Shown in pieces: positions 28,158 to 37,972 of a stretch of 64,000 nucleotides of DNA. Source of the DNA: Draconibacterium sediminis (GTDB lineage: Bacteria; Bacteroidota; Bacteroidia; Bacteroidales; Prolixibacteraceae). Location: NCBI RefSeq assembly GCF_000949475.1, contig NZ_JRHC01000005.1:1-64000 (forward strand), in the 5' to 3' direction. A program made the translations under genes and the position numbers. The notes beneath the pieces were generated by a model. The model worked only from the letters and a program-made list of their open reading frames with translations. It was not told where the DNA came from and made no database searches. How positions within the stretch are numbered: position 1 is the stretch's first letter; every line of letters starts with the position of its first letter.

Positions 28158-29543
28158 TTAATTAGCTGAAATAACAGTAACACCAGCAGGTAAAGCCATT
28201 CCCTGAGGCAATTCAGGTGCTTTTTCCTCTTCCCGTTCCTTTTTTCTTGCTGCTTCCTCTGCAGCTTTTTCGGCTGCTTTACGTTTTATATCGGCATAAA
28301 TTTCAAAACCTGTTAGTTTGTAATCGCCGGCATCTTCGGGTTCCAGTAGCTGCACTTCCTGGCCTTCTTCAAGTCCCTGGTTTATTACCACATAATTTTC
28401 GTTGGCTTCGCCGGGCTCAATAATTTGTGCGGTTTGCGAATCAGAAAGATATACATAGGATAAGCTATCGTTTGAAAATACAGCCTCAATTGGAATATAG
28501 GTGGCATTTTCAATAAAACTGGCCTGGATCGTGTTACTGGTGGTCATGGCTGGTTTCAGCTCGGGGTCGGAGCCGTTGACCTTAATTTTTACCTCAAAAA
28601 CCTTTGCATCACTTTTGGGCATCACTTGCCCCATGTTGGCTACGGTGGCTACTTCTCCGTTTAACGTTTTATCAGGGAAAGCATCAATTCCAATTTTTAC
28701 TTTCTGGCCGGGTTTTATCAGCGCAATATCAATTTCGTTTATAAAGGTTTTGGTAACCAGGTTACGCATGTTTGGGAACGTAGCAATAATCGGGCTCCAT
28801 TGCGACACGCGCGATCCGGTTTCTACAGTACCTCCCCACTCGTATTGATGATAGGAAATAATACCTGCTTTGGGCGAATAAATGATCAACTTATCCATTA
28901 ATCTTTCCAGTGCATCAACGCGTTCTTTTACTTGTTTGTAAGTGATGAATTTGCGGTTCACCTTATTAATTTCCTGTTGAGTTTTTAATTCATAGGCCTG
29001 TTTTGATTGTTCCAGTTTTCGCAAGGCTTTGTCGTAATCCATTTTCACCTTTTTTTGCTCTGAAGGTGATTCATAAATCGATTCATCAACCGCAATCTTT
29101 CGTTCTTCTACATCAAGTGTGGCGTTAATAATCTGGTCGCGTTCGTTGCTAAGCGTCAGGTTGGAGTCGATCTTACTGTCGTTGTATTCCGACAGTATTT
29201 TTTCCATCTCATCCTGCGCATCTTTTAACTGTTCCTGAACAGCCTGATGATCGAGTGTGGCCACATAATCCCCCGAATCTACATAGGTTCCTTCTTCAAC
29301 AATATCAGTAATTGTTAAGTTAGAAATACGCGTTTGGCGATCCTTCATTTCTTCGGGAATATAAACATGGTCGGAGTTTTCCGATTCGAGTTGCCCGCTT
29401 GAGTACACCAGCACTTCAAAAGGGCCTTTCTTTACGGTAGTGGTAATTTGAGTGGTTTCGTTTTTCGAACCTGATAATACAATAAATACCACAAACAGTA
29501 GAATTACTGCCATGGCGGCAAACAGCCAGTTTTTTTTCTTCAT
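28158..29543 (-). CDS. HlyD/MFP-type periplasmic adaptor (first of two)
   Basis: 461 residues from the ATG at 29543 (the reading from 29597 adds 18 residues before the membrane anchor). A membrane anchor (about 4-22) is followed by lipoyl halves, a coiled-coil hairpin (about 105-210, DAQDEMEKILSEY to KQVKERVDALERL), and a beta-barrel. The C-terminus has a Lys/Glu/Ala-rich tail (about 420-450, AEKAAEEAARKKERE) that is unusual. It heads the efflux gene set and so is probably the first gene of the transcript. Partner of the permease at 26766. Confidence 0.86.
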   Translation of the reverse strand: MKKKNWLFAAMAVILLFVVFIVLSGSKNETTQITTTVKKGPFEVLVYSSGQLESENSDHVYIPEEMKDRQTRISNLTITDIVEEGTYVDSGDYVATLDHQAVQEQLKDAQDEMEKILSEYNDSKIDSNLTLSNERDQIINATLDVEERKIAVDESIYESPSEQKKVKMDYDKALRKLEQSKQAYELKTQQEINKVNRKFITYKQVKERVDALERLMDKLIIYSPKAGIISYHQYEWGGTVETGSRVSQWSPIIATFPNMRNLVTKTFINEIDIALIKPGQKVKIGIDAFPDKTLNGEVATVANMGQVMPKSDAKVFEVKIKVNGSDPELKPAMTTSNTIQASFIENATYIPIEAVFSNDSLSYVYLSDSQTAQIIEPGEANENYVVINQGLEEGQEVQLLEPEDAGDYKLTGFEIYADIKRKAAEKAAEEAARKKEREEEKAPELPQGMALPAGVTVISAN

Positions 29544-29787
29544 TTTTAGTATGCTTTTAGTTTTCAATGGTAACGGGTGAATTAGGCATGAGGGCATGCT
29601 GTTTTTAAGTATAATTATGAGGATTTCGTTTCATTGTTTTAGTTTTCGTTTCTGTTTGAAATTGTTTTTTCTTGTTTAACAAAAATTGTGCCTTGGCATA
29701 AATTCAACGAAAGAAACAAAAAATAAGTATGAAATTTTGTTAAATAAACTTCAAATAAACTAAATGAGTAGTTTTTTAACTGAAAGT

Positions 29788-30693
29788 TCAGTTTGAGAGT
29801 CTGGTTTTTAAAATACCGGCTTGTGCCAGTGTCATTATCAGTACGCCAATAACCGTTATCATTCCGCCAATAAACTGGTGCAACAACGGAAAGGTATGAA
29901 AGACAAGGTAGGCACCTGTTAAAACAAAAATACCTTTTAGCGTTTGCACCACTGCCGAGCGCGATGCATCGATAAATTGATAGGAATAATACACCGTTAA
30001 AATGGCGACGAACTCGAGGAAGGAACCGATAGATACGTTGGCAAGAGCCCTTGATGAAATGCTGGCTTCCGGGCTGTAGATAAAAAATGCAATAAGCGAA
30101 AATGCGAACAGCCAGGTATAGCGGTTCAGGTTAAACAGCTCGGGGCTTATATTTTTTACATGCACTTTTACAATTAGTGTAGCGGTGGTGGCAAATAGCG
30201 CGTTAATTACAACCACGCCGGTGCCGGCAATAAACAGCGTTTTTAAACTTGTACCACCCGAATAACTGATAACAAAAGTACCGATTAGTGCCAGCGATGC
30301 ACCAATAACTTCTACCCAGCCAAACTTTTCTTTTAGCAGTACAATACCACCCAAAGTAACCATTACCGGGAAAAGATTACCAATAAAAGATGTGACTGAA
30401 GGATCGGGGATAATGTTTATAGATATAAAAAACGAAGTGGTTGTGAGTATTTCGAGAATGCCGAGTAGCAAAAGTATACGGCGTTGCCTTTTATCGAGAA
30501 CCTTTAACTGACCCAACTTTTTGTTTTTTAATGCAAAAAGTAAACTAAAGAGCATCCCTAAACCACACCAGTAAATACCAAATTGTGTTAAATGAATTTC
30601 ATTTAACGCAGCCTTACTAAAAATGTAAACGTTTGAGAAAGCAATGGTGGCAACAAGGGCCAGCAGATATCCCTTAAATGTGGCTGTTTTCAT
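29788..30693 (-). CDS. EamA/DMT-superfamily transporter
   Basis: 301 residues with ten hydrophobic helices arranged as two EamA repeats (about 5-140 and 150-295), the topology of drug/metabolite transporters. No charged catalytic features. Likely an inner-membrane carrier, substrate not readable. It reads in the same direction as the efflux set downstream but a 244-base gap separates it from the first adaptor. Its own start ATG at 30691-30693 precedes a 333-base gap. Confidence 0.82.
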   Translation of the reverse strand: MKTATFKGYLLALVATIAFSNVYIFSKAALNEIHLTQFGIYWCGLGMLFSLLFALKNKKLGQLKVLDKRQRRILLLLGILEILTTTSFFISINIIPDPSVTSFIGNLFPVMVTLGGIVLLKEKFGWVEVIGASLALIGTFVISYSGGTSLKTLFIAGTGVVVINALFATTATLIVKVHVKNISPELFNLNRYTWLFAFSLIAFFIYSPEASISSRALANVSIGSFLEFVAILTVYYSYQFIDASRSAVVQTLKGIFVLTGAYLVFHTFPLLHQFIGGMITVIGVLIMTLAQAGILKTRLSN

Positions 30694-31026
30694 ACTGTCA
30701 AAATTGATAACTTTTAAAGGTAAAGTACGGAATCGGTATCGATTGTAATAATTCTCTCCGGGCGACTATTATCGAAACTTGTTTCATTCCTAATAATTGT
30801 GTTGTATTTCCGGCGTCATAATTACAATTTAATTCCTCTCCGGAAGAGGTGGTAAAGATAGAAAATCAATGCAAAAAGTAAACCGGTATATCAAATCGTA
30901 AAATTCCAATCTTCAAATGGTAAAAAATATTACAAATCAATTACATTCTGCAATCTTTAAAATGAAAACTTTGGATAAATATTCGGTGTTTATAGCTTTG
31001 TTGCGTTTAATGTTAAAACCAGCAAA
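30694..31026. other. Intergenic gap (333 bp)
   Basis: Between divergent genes. Only the promoter of the 61-aa ORF (30970-31000) and a weak hairpin (CCTCT/AGAGG near 30834) are recognised. No RNA gene or ORF is seen. Confidence 0.5.
30970..31000 (+). promoter_or_regulatory. Promoter TTTG-N19-TAGCTTTG for the 61-aa ORF
   Basis: TTTG at 30970-30973 and TAGCTTTG at 30993-31000 fit the Bacteroidota consensus exactly. The ATG of the 61-aa ORF lies 26 bases after the -7 box. Confidence 0.65.
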
Positions 31027-31212
31027 ATGTCGAAGACCCGAAAAACATTATTAATTTCTTTTTTAGCAGCTGCTTTTATTTTGGCAGGTATTGGTTCTTA
31101 TGCAAGATTTGAGCATTGGAGTAACATGCTTTGCTGTCGTTTGGTTTTCACCGGATTAATTATGGCCACCGCAGCCCTTGTTGTTGCCATGTGGCGGCCG
31201 AAAATGCATTAA
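31027..31212 (+). CDS. Small membrane protein, 61 aa, unknown function
   Basis: 61 residues with two predicted hydrophobic helices (about 7-24 and 39-56) and basic ends, so likely a small inner-membrane peptide. No family is recognised. A near-perfect promoter (30970-31000) in front of it supports a real gene. The following gene is pgi, 210 bases later, with a separate -7 candidate. Confidence 0.55.
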   Translation: MSKTRKTLLISFLAAAFILAGIGSYARFEHWSNMLCCRLVFTGLIMATAALVVAMWRPKMH

Positions 31213-31288
31213 TTTACACGAGTACACATTTTTTCTTAACCCAACATTAACCTTCCCGAAAGTTTCAGCCGCAATCTTCAGAATCAAT

Positions 31289-31296
31289 TATCTTTG
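31289..31296 (+). promoter_or_regulatory. Candidate -7 box for pgi
   Basis: TATCTTTG matches TAnnTTTG about 125 bases before the pgi ATG. TTTC at 31263-31266 is a partial -33 element at 22-base spacing. Confidence 0.4.
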
Positions 31297-31413
31297 TAAA
31301 GATATATTAGTGGTACGCTCGCACTGAGTGAACACTACAATTAGAATATTAACTATCGGACGGCTGCAGCATCAGGTTTGAAGAAAACTTCAGGCTTCGG
31401 TCTTCCTGCTTAA

Positions 31414-33069
<1,656 letters not shown>

Positions 33070-33093
33070 AAAGATTCTCACCATAATTTTCTG

Positions 33094-33128
33094 AAATGCC
33101 ATTCGCTTAACGGGTGGCATTTTTTTTC
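33094..33128 (+). terminator. Rho-independent terminator of pgi
   Basis: AAATGCCA and TGGCATTT stems flank a 13-base loop, followed by a long T-run. Confidence 0.8.
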
Positions 33129-33191
33129 GTTTTACTTTGCATCATAAGGAATTAAAAAATGTGCTAACTTCAGGCGTCAAACAATCTTGCC

Positions 33192-33758
33192 ATGGCCAAG
33201 GAGAAGATTTATAATATTCCGAATGCATTGAGTGCCTACCGCCTTATTATCTTTCCCTTTGTTTTACTGCTACTTTTTCAGAAAAATGAAAGCCTGTTTT
33301 CCATCTTTATTGCAATTAATCTGTTAACCGATTTTCTGGATGGTTTTATTGCGCGAACATTTAATATGGTAACCAAATTTGGTGCCCGTTTGGATTCGCT
33401 GGCAGATTACGGAACGTATTTGTTGGCTTTTTGCGGACTATTTACCTTTAAACGTACCGACCTGCAAAGTCACGGATGGCTTTTATATGTATTTATGGTG
33501 TTGCTTGTACTGTCTCAAATTATTCATATTTATAAGTTTGGAACATTTTCCAGTCTCCATCTTTATTCATTTAAAACCACCGGTTATCTGCATGGCCTGC
33601 TATTTATTTTGTGGTTTTTTATCGGTTTTTTTCCTGGTTACTATTATTTCGCCATGGGATTTGGGATATTGGCCGAATTGGAACTAATCAGTATCACATT
33701 GATATTGAAACAAAAACGTTCGAATGCACGGGGAATTTATTGGGTGTTAAATGAGTAG
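33192..33758 (+). CDS. CDP-alcohol phosphatidyltransferase
   Basis: 188-residue membrane enzyme. It has the exact family signature D47-x2-D50-G51-x2-A54-R55-x8-G64-x3-D68-x3-D72, which binds the metal and CDP-lipid, and six predicted membrane helices. Such enzymes transfer an alcohol (glycerol phosphate, inositol, serine, choline) onto CDP-diacylglycerol. Which alcohol is used cannot be told. It reads toward the convergent gpsA, whose product makes glycerol-3-phosphate; a shared lipid role is possible but the genes are not in one transcript. Confidence 0.9.
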   Translation: MAKEKIYNIPNALSAYRLIIFPFVLLLLFQKNESLFSIFIAINLLTDFLDGFIARTFNMVTKFGARLDSLADYGTYLLAFCGLFTFKRTDLQSHGWLLYVFMVLLVLSQIIHIYKFGTFSSLHLYSFKTTGYLHGLLFILWFFIGFFPGYYYFAMGFGILAELELISITLILKQKRSNARGIYWVLNE

Positions 33759-33859
33759 CTCAGAAATTGCCTGAGAGGACAGTTCTTTCCACGGGGAAAT
33801 TCAGAAGCGGTATGAAGACAATACGTGTAGCCCGCTTGTTTTCCTTCGTTATTAAAGTT

Positions 33860-34855
33860 TTAACACAATTTTCTTGTTAACTCGCCAAATACCTTGTGTG
33901 GAGGAATTTTATCGTAAAGAATTTGGTAAACCGCTTCGCAAATCGGCATATCTACTTGGTGCTTTTCGTTAATTTGGTGAATGGATTTTGTAGCGTAATA
34001 ACCTTCGGCAACCATATTTAATTCCAATTGTGCTGCTTTTACCGAGTAACCTTTTCCAATCATTGATCCGAAAGTACGGTTGCGGCTAAATTGCGAGTAA
34101 GCGGTAACCATCAGGTCGCCCAGATAAGCCGGCGCTTTTATGTCGCGGTCAATTGGATGAACCTGGTCTACAAAACGTTTAATTTCCTGGATAGCCCGCG
34201 AAACGAGTACCGCATGAAAATTGTCGCCAAAACGTTGCCCGTGTGCAATACCGGCGGCAATGGCAATAATGTTTTTCAGTACAGCGGCATATTCGGTTCC
34301 CCAAATATCATCCGATGCCGAAGTGTAAATATAATCGCATTCAATAAGCTGTGTAAATTTCATCGCCTTCTCTTCGGTGGTGCAGGCCACGGTAAGGTAC
34401 GACAGCTTTTCGCGCGCAACTTCTTCGGCATGGCACGGACCCGCCAAAACACCAATCATATCATGATCGACATTAAAATATTTTAGCAAATATTCAGCTA
34501 CCAAAAGGTTTTCGTCCGTAACAATTCCTTTAACTCCCGATAAAATGTATTTACCCGAAAGATCTTTTACATCGGCCAACACGGTAGGAAGGAATGCTGA
34601 AGGAACAGCTATTATAAGAATATCGGAATGAGCAATGATGCAATTTATATCGTCGCAGAAATTGATTTTTGAAGTATCAAACTCAACTTCGTGCAAATAA
34701 CGCGGATTGTGTTTATTCTTTTTAAACGTTTCGATGGTTGATTGCTTACGAAAATACCAGTTAATCTCGTTTACGTTTTCTAAAAGAATTTTCGCCAAAG
34801 CTGTTGCCCAGCTACCACTCCCGATTATGCCAACTTTGTCTGTTTTTAAATTCAT
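33860..34855 (-). CDS. gpsA: NAD(P)-dependent glycerol-3-phosphate dehydrogenase
   Basis: 331 residues from the ATG at 34855; an upstream ATG at 34885 is judged unused because the -7 box overlaps it. The nucleotide-binding motif is GSGSWATALA (about residues 10-19). Also present are the SGVKG segment near 110-114 and the substrate region KNIIAIAAGIAHG with its conserved Lys. The enzyme reduces dihydroxyacetone phosphate to sn-glycerol-3-phosphate for phospholipids. Confidence 0.94.
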   Translation of the reverse strand: MNLKTDKVGIIGSGSWATALAKILLENVNEINWYFRKQSTIETFKKNKHNPRYLHEVEFDTSKINFCDDINCIIAHSDILIIAVPSAFLPTVLADVKDLSGKYILSGVKGIVTDENLLVAEYLLKYFNVDHDMIGVLAGPCHAEEVAREKLSYLTVACTTEEKAMKFTQLIECDYIYTSASDDIWGTEYAAVLKNIIAIAAGIAHGQRFGDNFHAVLVSRAIQEIKRFVDQVHPIDRDIKAPAYLGDLMVTAYSQFSRNRTFGSMIGKGYSVKAAQLELNMVAEGYYATKSIHQINEKHQVDMPICEAVYQILYDKIPPHKVFGELTRKLC

Positions 34856-34874
34856 TTCTGTGATAAATAACGCG

Positions 34875-34882
34875 CAAAGGTA
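34875..34882 (-). promoter_or_regulatory. Candidate -7 box for gpsA
   Basis: On the - strand this is TACCTTTG, a match to TAnnTTTG, with the expected start of transcription near 34868, 13 bases before the ATG at 34855. The -33 element is weak (TTTC at 34905-34908). Confidence 0.5.
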
Positions 34883-35063
34883 CAATTTGTACGAGCTTAA
34901 CGAAGAAAAAGTATGATTTTAATAGTTTTTAAGAATTCGGTTTTTGAACAGGGAAAGTTTTATTCTATTGTAAACTAACAGGGTAGAGATGTGTGCAGGG
35001 TATTTGTTAATTGTAAGATGAATCTGTATTTTTAGTAAATATGTTCACAAGGAACTGAGTTTG

Positions 35064-35336
35064 ATGAAACAAGTCCCGAATATTGGTGATGAGTTCCAGC
35101 TTAATCCAAAGAAAACAACCAATTTTAATGAAATGAAAGAAGAAGTAAGTGAAAGTTCAATTCGTTTAAGAGCAATGATCGAACAAGCCATTGCCGATCA
35201 TAAGATCACGCGCGACGATTACGACAAGATTATAAATATTGCCACCGAAGACGGCTATATCGATAAACACGAAAAGGCTTTGCTTAGCCAGTTACAACAA
35301 ATGATTGAAGACCGGCTTGTGAAGTTTGTTATCTAA
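35064..35336 (+). CDS. Small helical protein, 90 aa, unknown function
   Basis: 90 residues from the ATG at 35064 (a TTG precedes it directly). It is charged, and the C-terminal half (about residues 35-87) is likely two or three helices, with ITRDDYDKIINIATEDGYIDKHEKALL recalling TerB-like or EF-like acidic helices without clear ligands. No signal or membrane segment. It is 9 bases upstream of the DUF2817 gene on the same strand, so probably co-transcribed. No function is assigned. Confidence 0.6.
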   Translation: MKQVPNIGDEFQLNPKKTTNFNEMKEEVSESSIRLRAMIEQAIADHKITRDDYDKIINIATEDGYIDKHEKALLSQLQQMIEDRLVKFVI

Positions 35337-35345
35337 AAAAATGCT

Positions 35346-36590
35346 ATGAAGAAATTTCTAAAAATTGCCGGAGTAACCATCGTTGTTTTGGTTGTCTTCG
35401 TATTGGGGTACGCGTACGTGAGCTTTAATTCCTATTCGCCCACCGACCCCGATGTAACGGTCGACAAAGCAAAACTTGCCTATTACCAAAACTCGTGGGA
35501 GGAGTGTCGGGCTGCGTTCAGGGCGCAAGCCAATTCCATGAAAACGCGGTTTGATAGTGTGGTGATATTTTCGCGATCGGTAGAAAGCAAAACCGACACG
35601 GGTTTAACCATTGATTTTTGCTACATACCGGCAAGCGACACCACTGAAAAACTGGTGATGATTTGCTCCGGGACACACGGCATTGAAGGTTTTGTGGGCA
35701 GTGCGGTACAGCAACTACTAATGGCCGAATTTTTTAAGCCTGAGATGCTTAAGAATACCGGGGTTTTGCTGGTACACGGATTAAATGCCTGGGGCTTTAA
35801 AAACCAGCGGCGTTTTACAGAAAATAATGTCGATCTGAACCGGAACTACAGTACCGATAAATCGCTCTTTGACACAAATAACGATGGTTTTGTGGCGCTT
35901 TATGATATGCTTACGCCAAAAGGTAAGTTGAACATGAATAGCTTGGGCAACAAATTCTTTCTGGTAACGGCTGTTAATCAAATAGCCCGAAAGGGAATGC
36001 AGGCATTGTTACAGGCTTTTGCCCAGGGGCAGTACGAATTTCAGGAAGGAATTTATTTTGGAGGAAACGATTTTGAGCAGCAGGTGGCAATTATGTCGGA
36101 AGTTTTAACTGACATTGCAACGCCTTATTCCACCCTCTTAAACCTCGATCTGCATACCGGTTTTGGCGAGCGGGGAGAGTTGCATCTTTTTCCGAATCCA
36201 ATCAATGATCCGGAGTTAAAAGCAAAGACCGAGCAGGTATTTAAAGGCTATCCAATCAATTGGGGCGACTCGGATAATTTCTATACAGTATCTGGACAGT
36301 TCGTAGAATACATTGGTGACTTGCTGCCCGATAAAACATCGATTCCTATGTTGTTGGAGTTTGGTACTTTAAATACAAGTTCAACAATTGGCGCAGTAAT
36401 ATCGGCACACATTTCTATTGTCGAAAATCAGGGCGCACATTACGGTTATAAATCAGAAAAGGACAGTTTAAAAGCATTGGCCGGTTATTACGAAATGTTC
36501 TACCCTCCATCCGAAAAATGGCGCAGCAATGCACTTAGTGTTTCGTTTGATATGATTGGAGATATTTGGGAGAACTTTGCGGAGTTGTAG
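35346..36590 (+). CDS. DUF2817 / M14-like zinc carboxypeptidase
   Basis: 414 residues, with a membrane anchor or uncleaved signal at about 7-25. Zinc-site motifs of the M14 fold are visible: H111-x2-E114 (GTHGIEG), H270 in LDLHTGFG, and a candidate general base E338 in LLEFGT. NVDLNRNY (about 160-167) is the substrate carboxylate-binding block of such enzymes. The product is probably in the periplasm, membrane tethered, and cleaves a peptide or amino-acyl bond; DUF2817 substrates are poorly known. It is preceded by the 90-aa gene. Confidence 0.75.
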   Translation: MKKFLKIAGVTIVVLVVFVLGYAYVSFNSYSPTDPDVTVDKAKLAYYQNSWEECRAAFRAQANSMKTRFDSVVIFSRSVESKTDTGLTIDFCYIPASDTTEKLVMICSGTHGIEGFVGSAVQQLLMAEFFKPEMLKNTGVLLVHGLNAWGFKNQRRFTENNVDLNRNYSTDKSLFDTNNDGFVALYDMLTPKGKLNMNSLGNKFFLVTAVNQIARKGMQALLQAFAQGQYEFQEGIYFGGNDFEQQVAIMSEVLTDIATPYSTLLNLDLHTGFGERGELHLFPNPINDPELKAKTEQVFKGYPINWGDSDNFYTVSGQFVEYIGDLLPDKTSIPMLLEFGTLNTSSTIGAVISAHISIVENQGAHYGYKSEKDSLKALAGYYEMFYPPSEKWRSNALSVSFDMIGDIWENFAEL

Positions 36591-36602
36591 CACTGGATGC
36601 TG

Positions 36603-36630
36603 GATACTTGATACTTGATACTTGATACTT
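36603..36630. repeat. Tandem heptamer repeat, 4 copies
   Basis: GATACTT repeated four times without error, just after the DUF2817 stop, with related degenerate units around it (GGATGCTG, GATGCTGTGACTG). No ORF or promoter is associated. Confidence 0.9.
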
Positions 36631-36720
36631 GATGCTGTGACTGAAGACTGTGACTGGATACAGCGATGAACTGTGTGAGATTTTTCGGCGGATGGTAGAA
36701 ATGATTCTCGTGAATTTGCG

Positions 36721-37875
36721 CTATTTTAGCAGATAAGCAATAAGAACCCCCAAATAATTTCCAACGGCATAACCGGCAATTCCAACAACCAGTCCGGTTA
36801 AAATTACCTGGCGGTTTTTTAATGCGCCGGCAACCACCGGAACAAACGGTGGCGAGCAGATAAGGGCGCTGGTTGAAATGATGACCGTATCGGCATCAAT
36901 TTTAAAAATACGGGCCAGAACTATGTGAATAATGTGCGACCCGTAAACAGCCAACGCCACATAGTAAAACAGTGAAAAGGAGATATTAGATAATTTACTG
37001 ATATCGGCCATGGAGGCAACGGTTAAACAGAAAATTAGGATGAGGTACATCCCCAGCTGAAAGGTCTTTTTTATGGCTTTTATTTTGGGCACAAACGAAA
37101 ACGCAATTCCAAACGAGGTAATAAGCAGAATAACAACAGCTGTTTGATACTCTTTGGGCAAAAGCAGACTGATACCGTAACTCACACCTAGAATAGCCAC
37201 TGAAATTCCAAACGCACCAATTAATGGCAGTAAGGTCTTTTTCCTCAACATCCCGTCGTACGATTCAAACTCTTCTTCCATATTCATTTCTGCAACGGCT
37301 GTATCTTCTGTTTTAACCGGTTTAAAAGGCGGCAAAAACCACAGAAACACTTTCTGCCCGATGGAAAGAATAAAAACCAGGTAAATGGCACCAAGCGTAA
37401 GGTCGTAGGTGTGGGTCATAATGTACAACTCCTGCGAAACATTCAAAGCTGTTTTCATGGCGGCCATATTTGGTGTTCCGCCGGTGTACACACCTACCAG
37501 CATTCCGGCCACCTGCCAGATGTTTTCAATATCGTTTCGGAAAATAAAAAAGCCGATAATTACAATCAGCAACACCGAGATCAATCCGGTTATAAGCGCC
37601 AAAAATGCCGATCGTGCCATTTTAAACCACGAACGTACATCAACCGAAAAAAGGATCAAAGGTAAGGCCAACGGAATGGTAATATCCGTAAGCATATTCT
37701 GGTATTTTTCGGCCCCGTGAGGCAGTACGCCCATGTTGCCAATAATTAAACCAACCCCGTAACAAATCAGTACGGCGCCAATTTTCTTTAATATCGAAAA
37801 CTTGCCTTCAAGATAAATAACAACAAGAGGAGTGATAACAAAAAGAATAATTAACGCCAGAAACGGTGTCTCCAT
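36721..37875 (-). CDS. DUF819 (YjcL-like) membrane protein, copy 1
   Basis: 384 residues with about ten to eleven hydrophobic helices and the DUF819 blocks LPHGAEKYQNMLTDITIPLALPLILFSVD near 50-78 and GVYTGGTPNMAAMKTAL near 128-143. The family function is unknown, transport is presumed. It lies 97 bases downstream of the OplAH gene on the same strand, possibly in the same transcript. A second member occurs at 48035-49294, which is clearly related but longer by 35 residues. Start ATG at 37873-37875. Confidence 0.8.
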   Translation of the reverse strand: METPFLALIILFVITPLVVIYLEGKFSILKKIGAVLICYGVGLIIGNMGVLPHGAEKYQNMLTDITIPLALPLILFSVDVRSWFKMARSAFLALITGLISVLLIVIIGFFIFRNDIENIWQVAGMLVGVYTGGTPNMAAMKTALNVSQELYIMTHTYDLTLGAIYLVFILSIGQKVFLWFLPPFKPVKTEDTAVAEMNMEEEFESYDGMLRKKTLLPLIGAFGISVAILGVSYGISLLLPKEYQTAVVILLITSFGIAFSFVPKIKAIKKTFQLGMYLILIFCLTVASMADISKLSNISFSLFYYVALAVYGSHIIHIVLARIFKIDADTVIISTSALICSPPFVPVVAGALKNRQVILTGLVVGIAGYAVGNYLGVLIAYLLK

Positions 37876-37972
37876 AGTTTTAAAATTTTCCCTTACCGGG
37901 CGGTAAAGATATCAGAATGAGGAGAAACTACAAACTGGTAATTATTTTCGGGCATTGTATTTTGTTTACGCA

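Noticed and set aside
23931-29543. RND-type tripartite pump
   Set aside because: The inner-membrane component is FtsX/MacB-like with about four helices, not a 12-helix RND transporter.
36591-36670. CRISPR-like repeat
   Set aside because: The repeat is a direct tandem heptamer without spacers.
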